NCBI GenBank assembly: GCA_003155565.1
Contig: PMDM01000387.1
Coordinates: 1 to 7,153 of the forward strand
Direction of reading: 5' to 3'
Length of the DNA stretch: 7,153 nucleotides
Source of the DNA: Methylococcaceae bacterium
GTDB lineage: Bacteria; Pseudomonadota; Gammaproteobacteria; Methylococcales; Methylomonadaceae
Each line of letters starts with the position of its first letter. Within the stretch, counting starts at the first letter, position 1. Position numbers and translations under genes: made by a program. This document shows, piece by piece, positions 1-5,731 of this stretch. Under the pieces are notes generated by a model. That model made no database searches. It was not told the origin of the DNA and saw nothing but the letters and a program-made list of their open reading frames with translations.

Positions 1-448
1 AATCCAGCAATAACAAGCCATTGTCGTCAGCAATCTTGAAACAACTGTAGAGTACGCCCGTCTGCGTGTCGTTCAGTTCCAACAAATTACTCAGCAGTAA
101 CGGCCCCATATCGGAAATGGTAGCCCGTACCGGATGACCTGTTTTGGCAAAAATATCCCAGAATACCGAAGGACTGCCATGTTGTTGATAATCGCTAATA
201 CCAATCTGCTTTAGTCGCTCGGTAATCTTTTCATGAGGTTTTCCGGCAACCGTAACTCCAGACAAATCGCCTTTAATATCGGCAAGAAAAACCGGAACCC
301 CAATCTTTGAAAAACCTTCCGCCAGTATTTGCAGGGTTATCGTTTTGCCTGTTCCTGTGGCTCCTGAAATCATGCCGTGCCGGTTACCCATTGCAGCATC
401 CATAAAAACCTTGATACCATTCTGCCCACCAATCAATATTTCCTGCAT
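1..448 (-). CDS. YjgR/HerA-like ATPase (DUF853 family), N-terminal part, cut by window edge
   Basis: Translating the minus strand from the ATG at 448 gives 149 codons that run off the left edge. The start of the protein closely resembles E. coli Yjg[17 protein letters not shown] (residues 21-36) holds a Walker A motif (GATGTGKT, 29-36), followed by [46 protein letters not shown] and a DDNGLLLLD block. The family consists of cytoplasmic HerA/FtsK-type P-loop ATPases of about 500 residues; their cellular role is poorly defined, so no reaction is assigned. About the first 30% of the protein is present. The ATG is preferred because the alignment starts there and an in-frame TAG lies 36 nt upstream; a TTG 21 nt upstream is possible, and no strong ribosome site is seen. 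It is divergent from the operon starting at 700. Confidence 0.9.
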   Translation of the reverse strand, partial: MQEILIGGQNGIKVFMDAAMGNRHGMISGATGTGKTITLQILAEGFSKIGVPVFLADIKGDLSGVTVAGKPHEKITERLKQIGISDYQQHGSPSVFWDIFAKTGHPVRATISDMGPLLLSNLLELNDTQTGVLYSCFKIADDNGLLLLD

Positions 449-469
449 GGTTTTGTACGCTCGCTTCAA

Positions 470-482
470 TTTAAAACAGGCT
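470..482 (-). repeat. 13-bp element AGCCTGTTTTAAA, copy 1 (faces the YjgR-like gene)
   Basis: On the minus strand this reads AGCCTGTTTTAAA and ends 21 nt before the ATG at 448. An identical copy on the plus strand (670-682) ends 17 nt before the ATG at 700. The two form a 13-bp inverted repeat pair at matching positions in front of divergent genes. It could be a shared operator or leader element; a chance match is possible because the motif is AT-rich. Confidence 0.4.
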
Positions 483-608
483 AGCATCGTAGCACAGCAA
501 ACTCTTGCAAGAAAGCGCCACATCCTCTATAACTATCACGAACAAGAACATTAATCGGCTTTGCAGGACAGGCACGAAGAGTAAGGCAGAGAGGACTGGG
601 AATTCAAA

Positions 609-630
609 TCCCTGATCATATAATCAGGGA
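609..630. promoter_or_regulatory. Dyad TCCCTGAT-N6-ATCAGGGA overlapping a TATAAT box
   Basis: Eight-base arms at 609-616 and 623-630 are perfect inverted repeats around a 6-nt centre. The centre and right arm contain a perfect -10 hexamer, TATAAT, at 619-624 on the plus strand. No good -35 hexamer lies 16-18 nt upstream (the sequence there is around CTGGGA), so the promoter would need an activator or another sigma factor. A dyad over a -10 box is a typical repressor operator layout. Transcription from here would start near 631 and leave a leader of about 69 nt before the gene at 700. As RNA it could also be an 8-bp hairpin, with a T6 run at 641-646, but the 10-nt gap makes a terminator less likely. 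Confidence 0.4.
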
Positions 631-669
631 GCACTTTAAATTTTTTCTAGTTGCTATCTCGCATCTTAA

Positions 670-682
670 AGCCTGTTTTAAA
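670..682 (+). repeat. 13-bp element AGCCTGTTTTAAA, copy 2 (faces the 700 operon)
   Basis: Plus-strand copy of the element at 470-482. It overlaps a perfect 12-bp palindrome, TGTTTTAAAACA, at 674-685, just before the ribosome binding site CGAGGT (687-692). Its position in the untranslated leader next to the ribosome site would suit an operator or a post-transcriptional control element; this is inference. Confidence 0.4.
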
Positions 683-699
683 ACATCGAGGTAATTATC

Positions 700-999
700 A
701 TGACAACCATAGCAGACCCCATCATTGGCAGTTGGTATAAAGATTTAGAAAACAATCTGAAGTTTAAAGTCCTCAACATTGAGGAAGATAATGATTCCAT
801 TGAAGTACAGTACTTGAATGGCGACATTGGTGAGTACGACCAGGAGAGTTGGTACGGCTCAACCTTTGATTACATCGAAGATCCTGAAGATTGGAGTGCT
901 CCCTTCGATGAAATTGAAAGTGACGACCTGGGCTATACCGATACTGATGTACACAGACCTAATCTTGACGACGTGGACATTGAAGATTATCTGGATTAA
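700..999 (+). CDS. Small acidic protein of unknown function (DUF6763-like)
   Basis: A 99-residue, strongly acidic protein with no signal peptide or membrane segment, so probably cytoplasmic. It opens with DPIIGSWYKDLENNLKFKVLNIEED (6-30), then a short beta-rich stretch SIEVQYLNGDIGEYDQESW, and a Pro/Trp segment EDPEDWSAPFDEIESDDLGYTDT, ending in an Asp/Glu-rich tail. This pattern (GxWY, IEVQYxxG, EDWSxPFDxIExDDLGYTDT) matches my recollection of the DUF6763 family, for which no function is known. The ATG has a good ribosome site (CGAGGT, 7-nt gap). It is the first gene of a four-gene run; the next starts 14 nt after its stop. The acidity and position could mean a partner or regulator of the P-loop protein, but this is a guess. 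Confidence 0.8.
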   Translation: MTTIADPIIGSWYKDLENNLKFKVLNIEEDNDSIEVQYLNGDIGEYDQESWYGSTFDYIEDPEDWSAPFDEIESDDLGYTDTDVHRPNLDDVDIEDYLD

Positions 1000-1013
1000 G
1001 TTAGGGACAACAC

Positions 1014-1853
1014 ATGAAAATGAGTGCCCAGGAATTCCTGGACTGGCCGTCTAAACGAATTACTTTGTTGGCTATGTCTGGCGCGGGTAAAACCACGCTA
1101 GCAAATAAACTGCCCAAGGCCAAATGGTTTCATTACTCCGGGGATTACCGGATAGGCACCAAATACCTGGAAGAACCAATCCTTGATAATATCAAGCGCG
1201 AAGCCATGCAGGTGCCTTTTTTGCGTGACTTGTTGCTTTCCGACTCCATCCATATCAGCAATAAAATCACAGTTGATAACCTTGCCCCAGTGTCCAGCTT
1301 CCTCGGTAAACTGGGTGACCCCGAGTTGAACGGCTTATCGCTGAAAGAATTCAAACGCCGGCAGAAATTACATCACCATGCCGAAGTTGAGGCGATGAAA
1401 GATGTACCGGAATTTATTGAAAAAGCCGAAGACATCTATGGTTACAAGCACTTTATCAATGATGCCGGTGGCAGTGTTTGCGAACTGGATAGCCAAGAGG
1501 TGTTGGACACACTGGCACAGCACACGCTCATCATCTACATCAAGATTCCTCCTGCCCTGGAACAAACAATTATTGAACGCGCCAAAACTGATCCAAAACC
1601 GCTGTATTACCGTGAAGCGTTTCTTGAAAAGACCCTCGCCGAATTCATGGCTTTGAAAAACTACTCCACCCCAATCAGCATTCCACCTGACGAATTTGTA
1701 ACCTGGGTATTCCCCGAGTTATTCAAGTCAAGAATACCCCGATACCAGGCTATCGCCGATCAATACGGTTACACGATAGATGCCAACGATGCGGCTAATG
1801 TTAATAACGAAGCCGATTTTATCCAGCTTGTTGCACAGGCATTAAGTCGTTAA
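1014..1853 (+). CDS. Conserved P-loop NTPase of unknown function, next to metA
   Basis: A 279-residue cytoplasmic protein. After a short leader, a beta strand ITLLAMSGAGKTT (16-28) forms a Walker A motif of [AG]x4GK[ST] type (A20...G25 K26 T27). Next comes WFHYSGDYRIGTKYL (38-52), where D44 sits where small-molecule kinases often have a substrate-binding or catalytic Asp. KREAMQVPFLRDLL (61-74), DNLAPVSSFLGKLGD (88-102) and KHFINDAGGSVCEL (145-158, a Walker B-like strand with D150) are motif-like blocks. I recognise this arrangement from uncharacterised proteobacterial 'ATPase' proteins but know no assigned reaction; a kinase-like fold is inference. The ATG at 1014 has AGGGA (1003-1007) six bases upstream; an ATG at 1020 is an alternative. 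It lies 14 nt after the acidic protein gene and 25 nt before metA. Confidence 0.85.
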   Translation: MKMSAQEFLDWPSKRITLLAMSGAGKTTLANKLPKAKWFHYSGDYRIGTKYLEEPILDNIKREAMQVPFLRDLLLSDSIHISNKITVDNLAPVSSFLGKLGDPELNGLSLKEFKRRQKLHHHAEVEAMKDVPEFIEKAEDIYGYKHFINDAGGSVCELDSQEVLDTLAQHTLIIYIKIPPALEQTIIERAKTDPKPLYYREAFLEKTLAEFMALKNYSTPISIPPDEFVTWVFPELFKSRIPRYQAIADQYGYTIDANDAANVNNEADFIQLVAQALSR

Positions 1854-1878
1854 TGTTCTGCAATAACGAGCATCGATC

Positions 1879-2943
1879 ATGCCTTTAGTTGCCCACACCG
1901 ACCTGCCAACCTTCCGCCGCTTACAGGAGGAAGGTGAGGAGATATTAGACGCTGTACGCGCCAGTAACCAGGACATCCGTGAAATGCACATCGGCTTGCT
2001 CAACATGATGCCCGATGCCGCCCTGGAAGCGACGGAAAGGCAGTTTCTTCGGCTGCTAGGTGCTTGTAACCAGATAGTACAATTTCATGTGCATCTATTT
2101 ACCATCGAAGGCTTGACCAGAAGCCCAGAAACCCAAGCCCACATCGACAAATATTATGAATCATTTGAACAGATCAAACAGGATGGTCTGGATGGATTGA
2201 TTATTAGTGGCGCTAACGTAATCGGCACAAAATTAGCTGAGGAAGATTTTTGGCAACCGTTAACCGAGGTTTTTTCCTGGGCCACCGAAAATGTCACTTC
2301 GGTACTCTGCTCATGCCTGGCTACCCATGCCTTAATCCAGTACAGTTATGGTATTAAACGCACTCCAATTGGGGAAAAACGCTGGGGCGTGTTCGCGCAC
2401 AAAACCTTCAACCGAACACATCCTTTGGTGGCCGAAATCAACACGCGCTTTGATGTGCCGCATTCAAGGTTCAACGAAATCTTCCAAAGTGATATGGAAA
2501 AGCGCGGCCTTAAGGTATTGGTTGCCAGCAAAGAAGCCGGTGTACATCTGGCTGTCAGCCCTGATGGTTTCCGCACGGTGTTCTTTCAAGGCCATCCAGA
2601 ATACGACGACATCAGTCTGTTAAAAGAATACAAACGTGAGGTACTGCGCTACTTCCACGGCGAACTGGACACTTACCCACCTTTCCCTGAAAATTATTTT
2701 AACGCCGCCGTTCAGGAAGTATTCTTAGCTTATGAACACCACGCCAAGTTTGCCAAACAATCTGGCAGCAGTCTTGAAGAATTCCCAGAACAGCTAGTAT
2801 TGGAACACATTGACAACACCTGGCGCGATACCGCAAAAGCCGTATTTAATAACTGGTTAGGGAAAATCTATCAACTGACCAATCAGGATCGAAGGTTACC
2901 TTTTATGGAAGGTGTTGATCCTAACAATCCACTTGGGTTATAG
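1879..2943 (+). CDS. metA: Homoserine O-succinyltransferase (MetAS type), methionine biosynthesis
   Basis: A 354-residue enzyme of the MetA/HTS family, longer than E. coli MetA (309). It transfers a succinyl group from succinyl-CoA to homoserine, the first committed step of methionine synthesis. Visible landmarks: LNMMPDAALEATERQFLRLL (41-60); GLIISGAN (106-113); ENVTSVLCSCLATHAL (137-152), with C146 aligning to the E. coli nucleophile C142; RFDVPHSR (190-197); FFQGHPEYD (235-243), with H239 and E241 as the His/Glu partners; and a C-terminal extension ending GVDPNNPLGL. The sequence closely follows the proteobacterial MetAS subgroup (for example Thiobacillus). I115 occupies the site that is Gly111 in E. 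coli MetA and Glu in acetyl-CoA-using enzymes, so donor choice rests on subgroup likeness. AACGAGCAT precedes the ATG and recurs before the next gene. Confidence 0.9.
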   Translation: MPLVAHTDLPTFRRLQEEGEEILDAVRASNQDIREMHIGLLNMMPDAALEATERQFLRLLGACNQIVQFHVHLFTIEGLTRSPETQAHIDKYYESFEQIKQDGLDGLIISGANVIGTKLAEEDFWQPLTEVFSWATENVTSVLCSCLATHALIQYSYGIKRTPIGEKRWGVFAHKTFNRTHPLVAEINTRFDVPHSRFNEIFQSDMEKRGLKVLVASKEAGVHLAVSPDGFRTVFFQGHPEYDDISLLKEYKREVLRYFHGELDTYPPFPENYFNAAVQEVFLAYEHHAKFAKQSGSSLEEFPEQLVLEHIDNTWRDTAKAVFNNWLGKIYQLTNQDRRLPFMEGVDPNNPLGL

Positions 2944-2954
2944 AACGAGCATAA

Positions 2955-3422
2955 ATGCACGAAACCTTTCTGCGACAAGCGATTCAATTAGCGGCAAACA
3001 ACGCCGATAGCGGCGAGGGCGGGCCGTATGGCGCAGTCATCGTCAAAGACAATTGCATCATTGCTGCCAGTGCCAACAAGGTCACCAGCGCCATCGACCC
3101 CACGGCACATGCCGAGATTATGGCGATTAGGCAGGCTTGTAAGCACCTTAACAATTTTAGTTTAAGCGGTTGTGTGCTGTATACCAGTTGCGAACCTTGC
3201 CCCATGTGTCTAGGCGCAATTTATTGGGCAAGGCTGGATACGGTTTATTATGCCTGTAACCGTTACGATGCTGCCACTGCCAAGTTTGACGACAGTTTTA
3301 TTTATGATGACATTATCTTGTTGCCGCAACATCGACGTATTCCAATGCACCATATCAATTTGCCTGATGCACGGGAACCTTTTGACATCTGGAATCAAAA
3401 AGCTGACAAGATACCGTACTGA
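2955..3422 (+). CDS. guaD: Guanine deaminase (Bacillus GuaD-type cytidine deaminase fold)
   Basis: A 155-residue zinc hydrolase that probably converts guanine to xanthine and ammonia. It resembles Bacillus subtilis GuaD (156 residues) along its whole length: GGPYGAVIVKD (22-32), DPTAHAEIMAIRQACK (48-63), YTSCEPCPMCLGAIYWAR (76-93) and FDDSFIYDDI (111-120). The zinc ligands are H52, C82 and C85, and the proton-shuttling Glu is E54. The C-terminal Tyr155 matches the terminal Tyr that in the Bacillus enzyme reaches into the partner subunit's active site, which favours guanine over tRNA-adenosine (TadA) as substrate. The ATG lies 11 nt after the metA stop with only a weak ribosome site (ACGAG), so translation may be coupled. 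Last gene of the run. Confidence 0.88.
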   Translation: MHETFLRQAIQLAANNADSGEGGPYGAVIVKDNCIIAASANKVTSAIDPTAHAEIMAIRQACKHLNNFSLSGCVLYTSCEPCPMCLGAIYWARLDTVYYACNRYDAATAKFDDSFIYDDIILLPQHRRIPMHHINLPDAREPFDIWNQKADKIPY

Positions 3423-3513
3423 GTTCGAGTTATTGATCCTGCCTTTTAAAGATCGAAGCCCGTTTATTTGAACCTGCTGTGTATATGTGGCTAGACGGAT
3501 TCAAAACTATTTA

Positions 3514-3540
3514 CCGTTCGTACTGAGCCTGTCGAAGGAC
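3514..3540. repeat. Dispersed-repeat-like sequence with core TACTGAGCCTGTCGAAGG
   Basis: The segment contains the core TACTGAGCCTGTCGAAGG flanked by CCGTTCG on its left. From general knowledge, variants of this sequence (on the other strand CCTTCGACAGGCTCAGTA) occur in many copies between genes in diverse proteobacteria. TTCG and CGAA at its two sides give it partial dyad symmetry. Only one copy is in this window, so the repeat status rests on recollection. Confidence 0.5.
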
Positions 3541-3553
3541 TTACAGAGAGTCT

Positions 3554-3601
3554 CGCTGTTCCAGTGAGTAACCACTGGAACAGCGTTACTTGGTTCTTTT
3601 T
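3554..3601 (+). terminator. Strong hairpin with T-rich tail, probable end of the metA-guaD operon
   Basis: A perfect 13-bp stem, CGCTGTTCCAGTG (3554-3566) with its complement at 3573-3585, and a 6-nt loop. It is followed by TTACTTGGTTC and a T5 run at 3597-3601. The T-run starts about 11 nt after the stem, so it is not an ideal intrinsic terminator, but the hairpin is strong and lies between convergent genes. No T-run is seen on the other side, so its terminator activity should face right. Confidence 0.65.
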
Positions 3602-3622
3602 AATGTGTGAAAAATTACACCT

Positions 3623-4180
3623 CTAAGGTGAAACTGCATTTTGTATGTTTTGTTGATTTTGTAGTTTTGGTGTCTCACTATCTGGCGGCGGAACCACTCC
3701 ATTCTGAACAGCCGGAGCAACTGGATTGTTAGTCGCTGGAATCGCTGTTTCTGGTGCTTTAGGCGCTTCAACTGCCGGAGTACCAGCCACCTTAACCAAC
3801 CAACCGATCGTTGTATAGCAACCTAAAACTGCCGGTATACGGGCGTTGACGCGGACAACTTTTCCGGTTAATGCCGGCGGTAATTTTGCCTTGACCTTAT
3901 GAAAAGTCTCCTTACTTTCAACAGTAAATGGGATATCTTGGCCTTTTCCGGATAATTTTATTTTTTTGACATTTGTCCACTCTGACACTATAAAACTGAA
4001 CTCGGTCTCGGCTGGGACTTCTTTTTGTTCAGGTGCTTGATATTCTGGAAGCGTAAATTCCTGTACTTTTGGGTTTCTGCAAATCTCTTTTCCTTTATCA
4101 TCGCTGTAGGCGAGCGCTTCAACACTGCACAGAGTCACTGCAATCAGCGTTAAGCATTTAATCATGGTGTATCGTTTCAT
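3623..4180 (-). CDS. Exported protein of unknown function, beta-rich core with Pro/Ala-rich tail
   Basis: A 185-residue protein that I do not recognise. MKRYTMIKCLTLIAVTLCSV is a clear Sec signal peptide, with cleavage likely after ALA (22-24); there is no lipobox, so a periplasmic or secreted product is expected. The mature part starts YSDDKGKEICRNPK. Residues about 56-132 alternate hydrophobic and polar residues (FSFIVSEWTNVKKIKL, KVVRVNARIP) like an immunoglobulin-type beta sandwich. C34 and C121 are the only mature cysteines and could form a disulfide. Residues 133-185 are a Pro/Ala/Val tail that becomes Asn/Gln-rich. The start at 4180 is chosen over the ATG at 4324 because the signal peptide begins here and GGGGGATGG lies just upstream; the longer version would bury the signal and overlap the purM start. 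It is divergent from purM and convergent with guaD. Confidence 0.75.
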   Translation of the reverse strand: MKRYTMIKCLTLIAVTLCSVEALAYSDDKGKEICRNPKVQEFTLPEYQAPEQKEVPAETEFSFIVSEWTNVKKIKLSGKGQDIPFTVESKETFHKVKAKLPPALTGKVVRVNARIPAVLGCYTTIGWLVKVAGTPAVEAPKAPETAIPATNNPVAPAVQNGVVPPPDSETPKLQNQQNIQNAVSP

Positions 4181-4283
4181 CGTCCATCCCCCGTTGTGCA
4201 TCGATCTTTGGTAAGTAAGTGTCGCCCCAAAATGAGAGGCAAAGCCGCTTTGATTATTTTTCTTTTTGTTTAATGTTGTCTTG

Positions 4284-4289
4284 TACAAT
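4284..4289 (+). promoter_or_regulatory. Possible -10 box TACAAT upstream of purM
   Basis: TACAAT lies 34 nt before the purM TTG start and would give a leader of roughly 28 nt. No convincing -35 hexamer is found at 16-18 nt; the closest TTGTTT (4266-4271) is only 12 nt away. A weak, tentative call. I see no recognisable PurR-type operator. Confidence 0.3.
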
Positions 4290-4323
4290 ACCAGCCTAAG
4301 CAATTTTAGCAAGAGAACCACCA

Positions 4324-5367
4324 TTGAGCGAACAAAATCAAGAAAGCCTGAATTACAAAAGCGCCGGTGTCGATATTGCCGCCGGAAGTGAGTTAGTTGA
4401 ACGCATCAAGCCTATCGCAGCGCGAACCCGGACAGCGGGTGTCTTGGCAGGGCTGGGCGGCTTTGGCTCCATGTTTGAACTACCCCTGGATCGTTACCAG
4501 AACCCCATCCTGGTTTCTGGCACGGATGGCGTAGGCACCAAACTAAAACTGGCGATTGAATCCGACATCCACAACACGGTGGGCATTGATTTGGTTGCGA
4601 TGTGCGTTAACGATATTATCGTACAAGGCGCAGAACCTTTGTTTTTCCTGGATTATTTTGCCACTGGCAAGCTGGATGTGGATACCGCTGCTTCTGTTAT
4701 AGAAGGCATCGGTAAAGGCTGTGAACTGGCAGGTGCAGCGCTAGTTGGCGGAGAAACCGCCGAAATGCCCGGTATGTATGCAGATGGTGAATACGATCTG
4801 GCGGGATTTTGCGTGGGCATCGTTGAAAAAAGCAAAATAATCGACGGCAACAAAGTTAAAGTGGGCGATAAGCTGATTGGCATAGCTTCATCGGGAGCGC
4901 ATTCAAATGGTTATTCCTTAATACGGAAAATTCTTGAACACAGCAATGCTGCATTGTCCGACCCTTTTGAAGGCAGCACATTAGGAAAAGTATTGCTTGA
5001 ACCCACCAGAATCTACGTTAAGTCTTTGTTATCGCTTTTAGAGCAAGTGCCTGTACACGCCTTAGCCCACATCACTGGCGGCGGCATCACCGAAAACCTA
5101 CCCAGGGTATTGCCCGAAGGTATTTCCGCACATATCAACCTTGCCGCCTGGGAGTTCCCCCCCATATTCCTTTGGTTACAGCAGCAGGGCAAGGTATCAC
5201 TAGCCGATATGCTGACGACGTTTAACTGTGGCGTAGGCATGGTTGTTGTTGTTGCAGCAGATCATGAAAAAGCTGCGCTGAAGCACCTGGAAAAGTCGGG
5301 AGAGACTGCGTTTCCGCTTGGCGAACTAGTTGCGTCAGAAGGGAAAGCGCAAGTGATTTATCGATAA
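4324..5367 (+). CDS. purM: Phosphoribosylformylglycinamidine cyclo-ligase (AIR synthetase)
   Basis: A 347-residue enzyme (E. coli PurM has 345) that closes formylglycinamidine ribonucleotide to 5-aminoimidazole ribonucleotide using ATP, the fifth step of de novo purine synthesis in the cytoplasm. It is recognisable throughout: [13 protein letters not shown] (9-21), GTDGVGTKL (66-74), [17 protein letters not shown] (95-111), [12 protein letters not shown] (141-152), HSNGYSL (193-199), [10 protein letters not shown] (252-261) and FNCGVGM (300-306). The start is TTG: the conserved N-terminal block begins nine codons later and the first in-frame ATG lies deep inside the protein. AAGAGA (4311-4316) is a modest ribosome site. 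purN, which often follows purM, is absent; a repeat-filled spacer follows instead. Confidence 0.97.
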   Translation: MSEQNQESLNYKSAGVDIAAGSELVERIKPIAARTRTAGVLAGLGGFGSMFELPLDRYQNPILVSGTDGVGTKLKLAIESDIHNTVGIDLVAMCVNDIIVQGAEPLFFLDYFATGKLDVDTAASVIEGIGKGCELAGAALVGGETAEMPGMYADGEYDLAGFCVGIVEKSKIIDGNKVKVGDKLIGIASSGAHSNGYSLIRKILEHSNAALSDPFEGSTLGKVLLEPTRIYVKSLLSLLEQVPVHALAHITGGGITENLPRVLPEGISAHINLAAWEFPPIFLWLQQQGKVSLADMLTTFNCGVGMVVVVAADHEKAALKHLEKSGETAFPLGELVASEGKAQVIYR

Positions 5368-5400
5368 GTTAAATAGATTCGGAGGTTAGCCCTACTCGCT

Positions 5401-5423
5401 GGTCGGGGGTTGTAACCCCGGCC
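5401..5423. repeat. GC-rich hairpin 1 downstream of purM
   Basis: GGTCGGGG (5401-5408) pairs with CCCCGGCC (5416-5423) through eight base pairs including one G-T wobble, around a 7-nt loop. It starts 33 nt after the purM stop. No T-run follows, so intrinsic termination is doubtful, although it could protect the 3' end of the purM message. It resembles hairpin 2 (5468-5491), as two members of one REP-like family would. Confidence 0.6.
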
Positions 5424-5467
5424 TTAACAGTTAAATATGACGAAAGATTTATCAATGCAAAACGCTA

Positions 5468-5491
5468 CGGACGGGGTAAATACCCCGTCCG
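5468..5491. repeat. GC-rich hairpin 2, perfect 11-bp inverted repeat
   Basis: CGGACGGGGTA (5468-5478) and TACCCCGTCCG (5481-5491) are exact reverse complements separated by AA. It shares the GGnCGGGG...CCCCGnCC design with the hairpin 45 nt upstream. Because the loop is only 2 nt, a few inner pairs would open in RNA. Best described as a REP-like or MITE-derived palindrome; it is not followed by a T-run. Confidence 0.65.
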
Positions 5492-5650
5492 GCAAAGTAC
5501 CCTTTGAACCGGCTCCAAAACCAGCCATTCACCACATCACCGCACCAATAGAAACCATCTAACCACTCTATCAATTTGACAAAAACCACCTTGCCAACCC
5601 TAATAATCCTCATAATAAAGATCATCGTGGCGGTTCAGTCCAACAAGGTC

Positions 5651-5704
5651 TATCTGCCGCGATACAAGCCCGCGCACCGCTTTGGCTTTGTAGCGCGGCA
5701 GATA
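5651..5704. repeat. 54-bp imperfect inverted repeat just before the 5732 gene
   Basis: Outer arms TATCTGCCGCG (5651-5661) and CGCGGCAGATA (5694-5704) pair perfectly over 11 bp. After one A-G mismatch, TACAA pairs with TTGTA, and after a one-base bulge GCC (5668-5670) pairs with GGC (5684-5686), giving about 19 bp around a 13-nt loop. It ends 27 nt before the ATG at 5732 and 14 nt before that gene's ribosome site. It could be a mobile-repeat copy, a terminator-like insulator, or a leader hairpin that affects translation. Confidence 0.7.
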
Positions 5705-5731
5705 AACGCTATTCGCTAGAGGTTACGTTTA

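Noticed and set aside
345..554. Plus-strand open frame over the start of the YjgR-like gene
   Set aside because: It is antisense to a well-supported coding region and its translation shows no recognisable pattern.
592..630. T-arm-like stretch GGGAATTCAAATCCC, suggesting a tRNA or tRNA-derived attachment site
   Set aside because: The five bases on each side of TTCAAAT do not pair properly, and no anticodon or acceptor stem is found upstream.
4181..4324. Longer version of the exported protein starting at 4324 on the minus strand
   Set aside because: The extra 48 residues would precede a clear signal peptide, and the start at 4180 has its own strong ribosome site.
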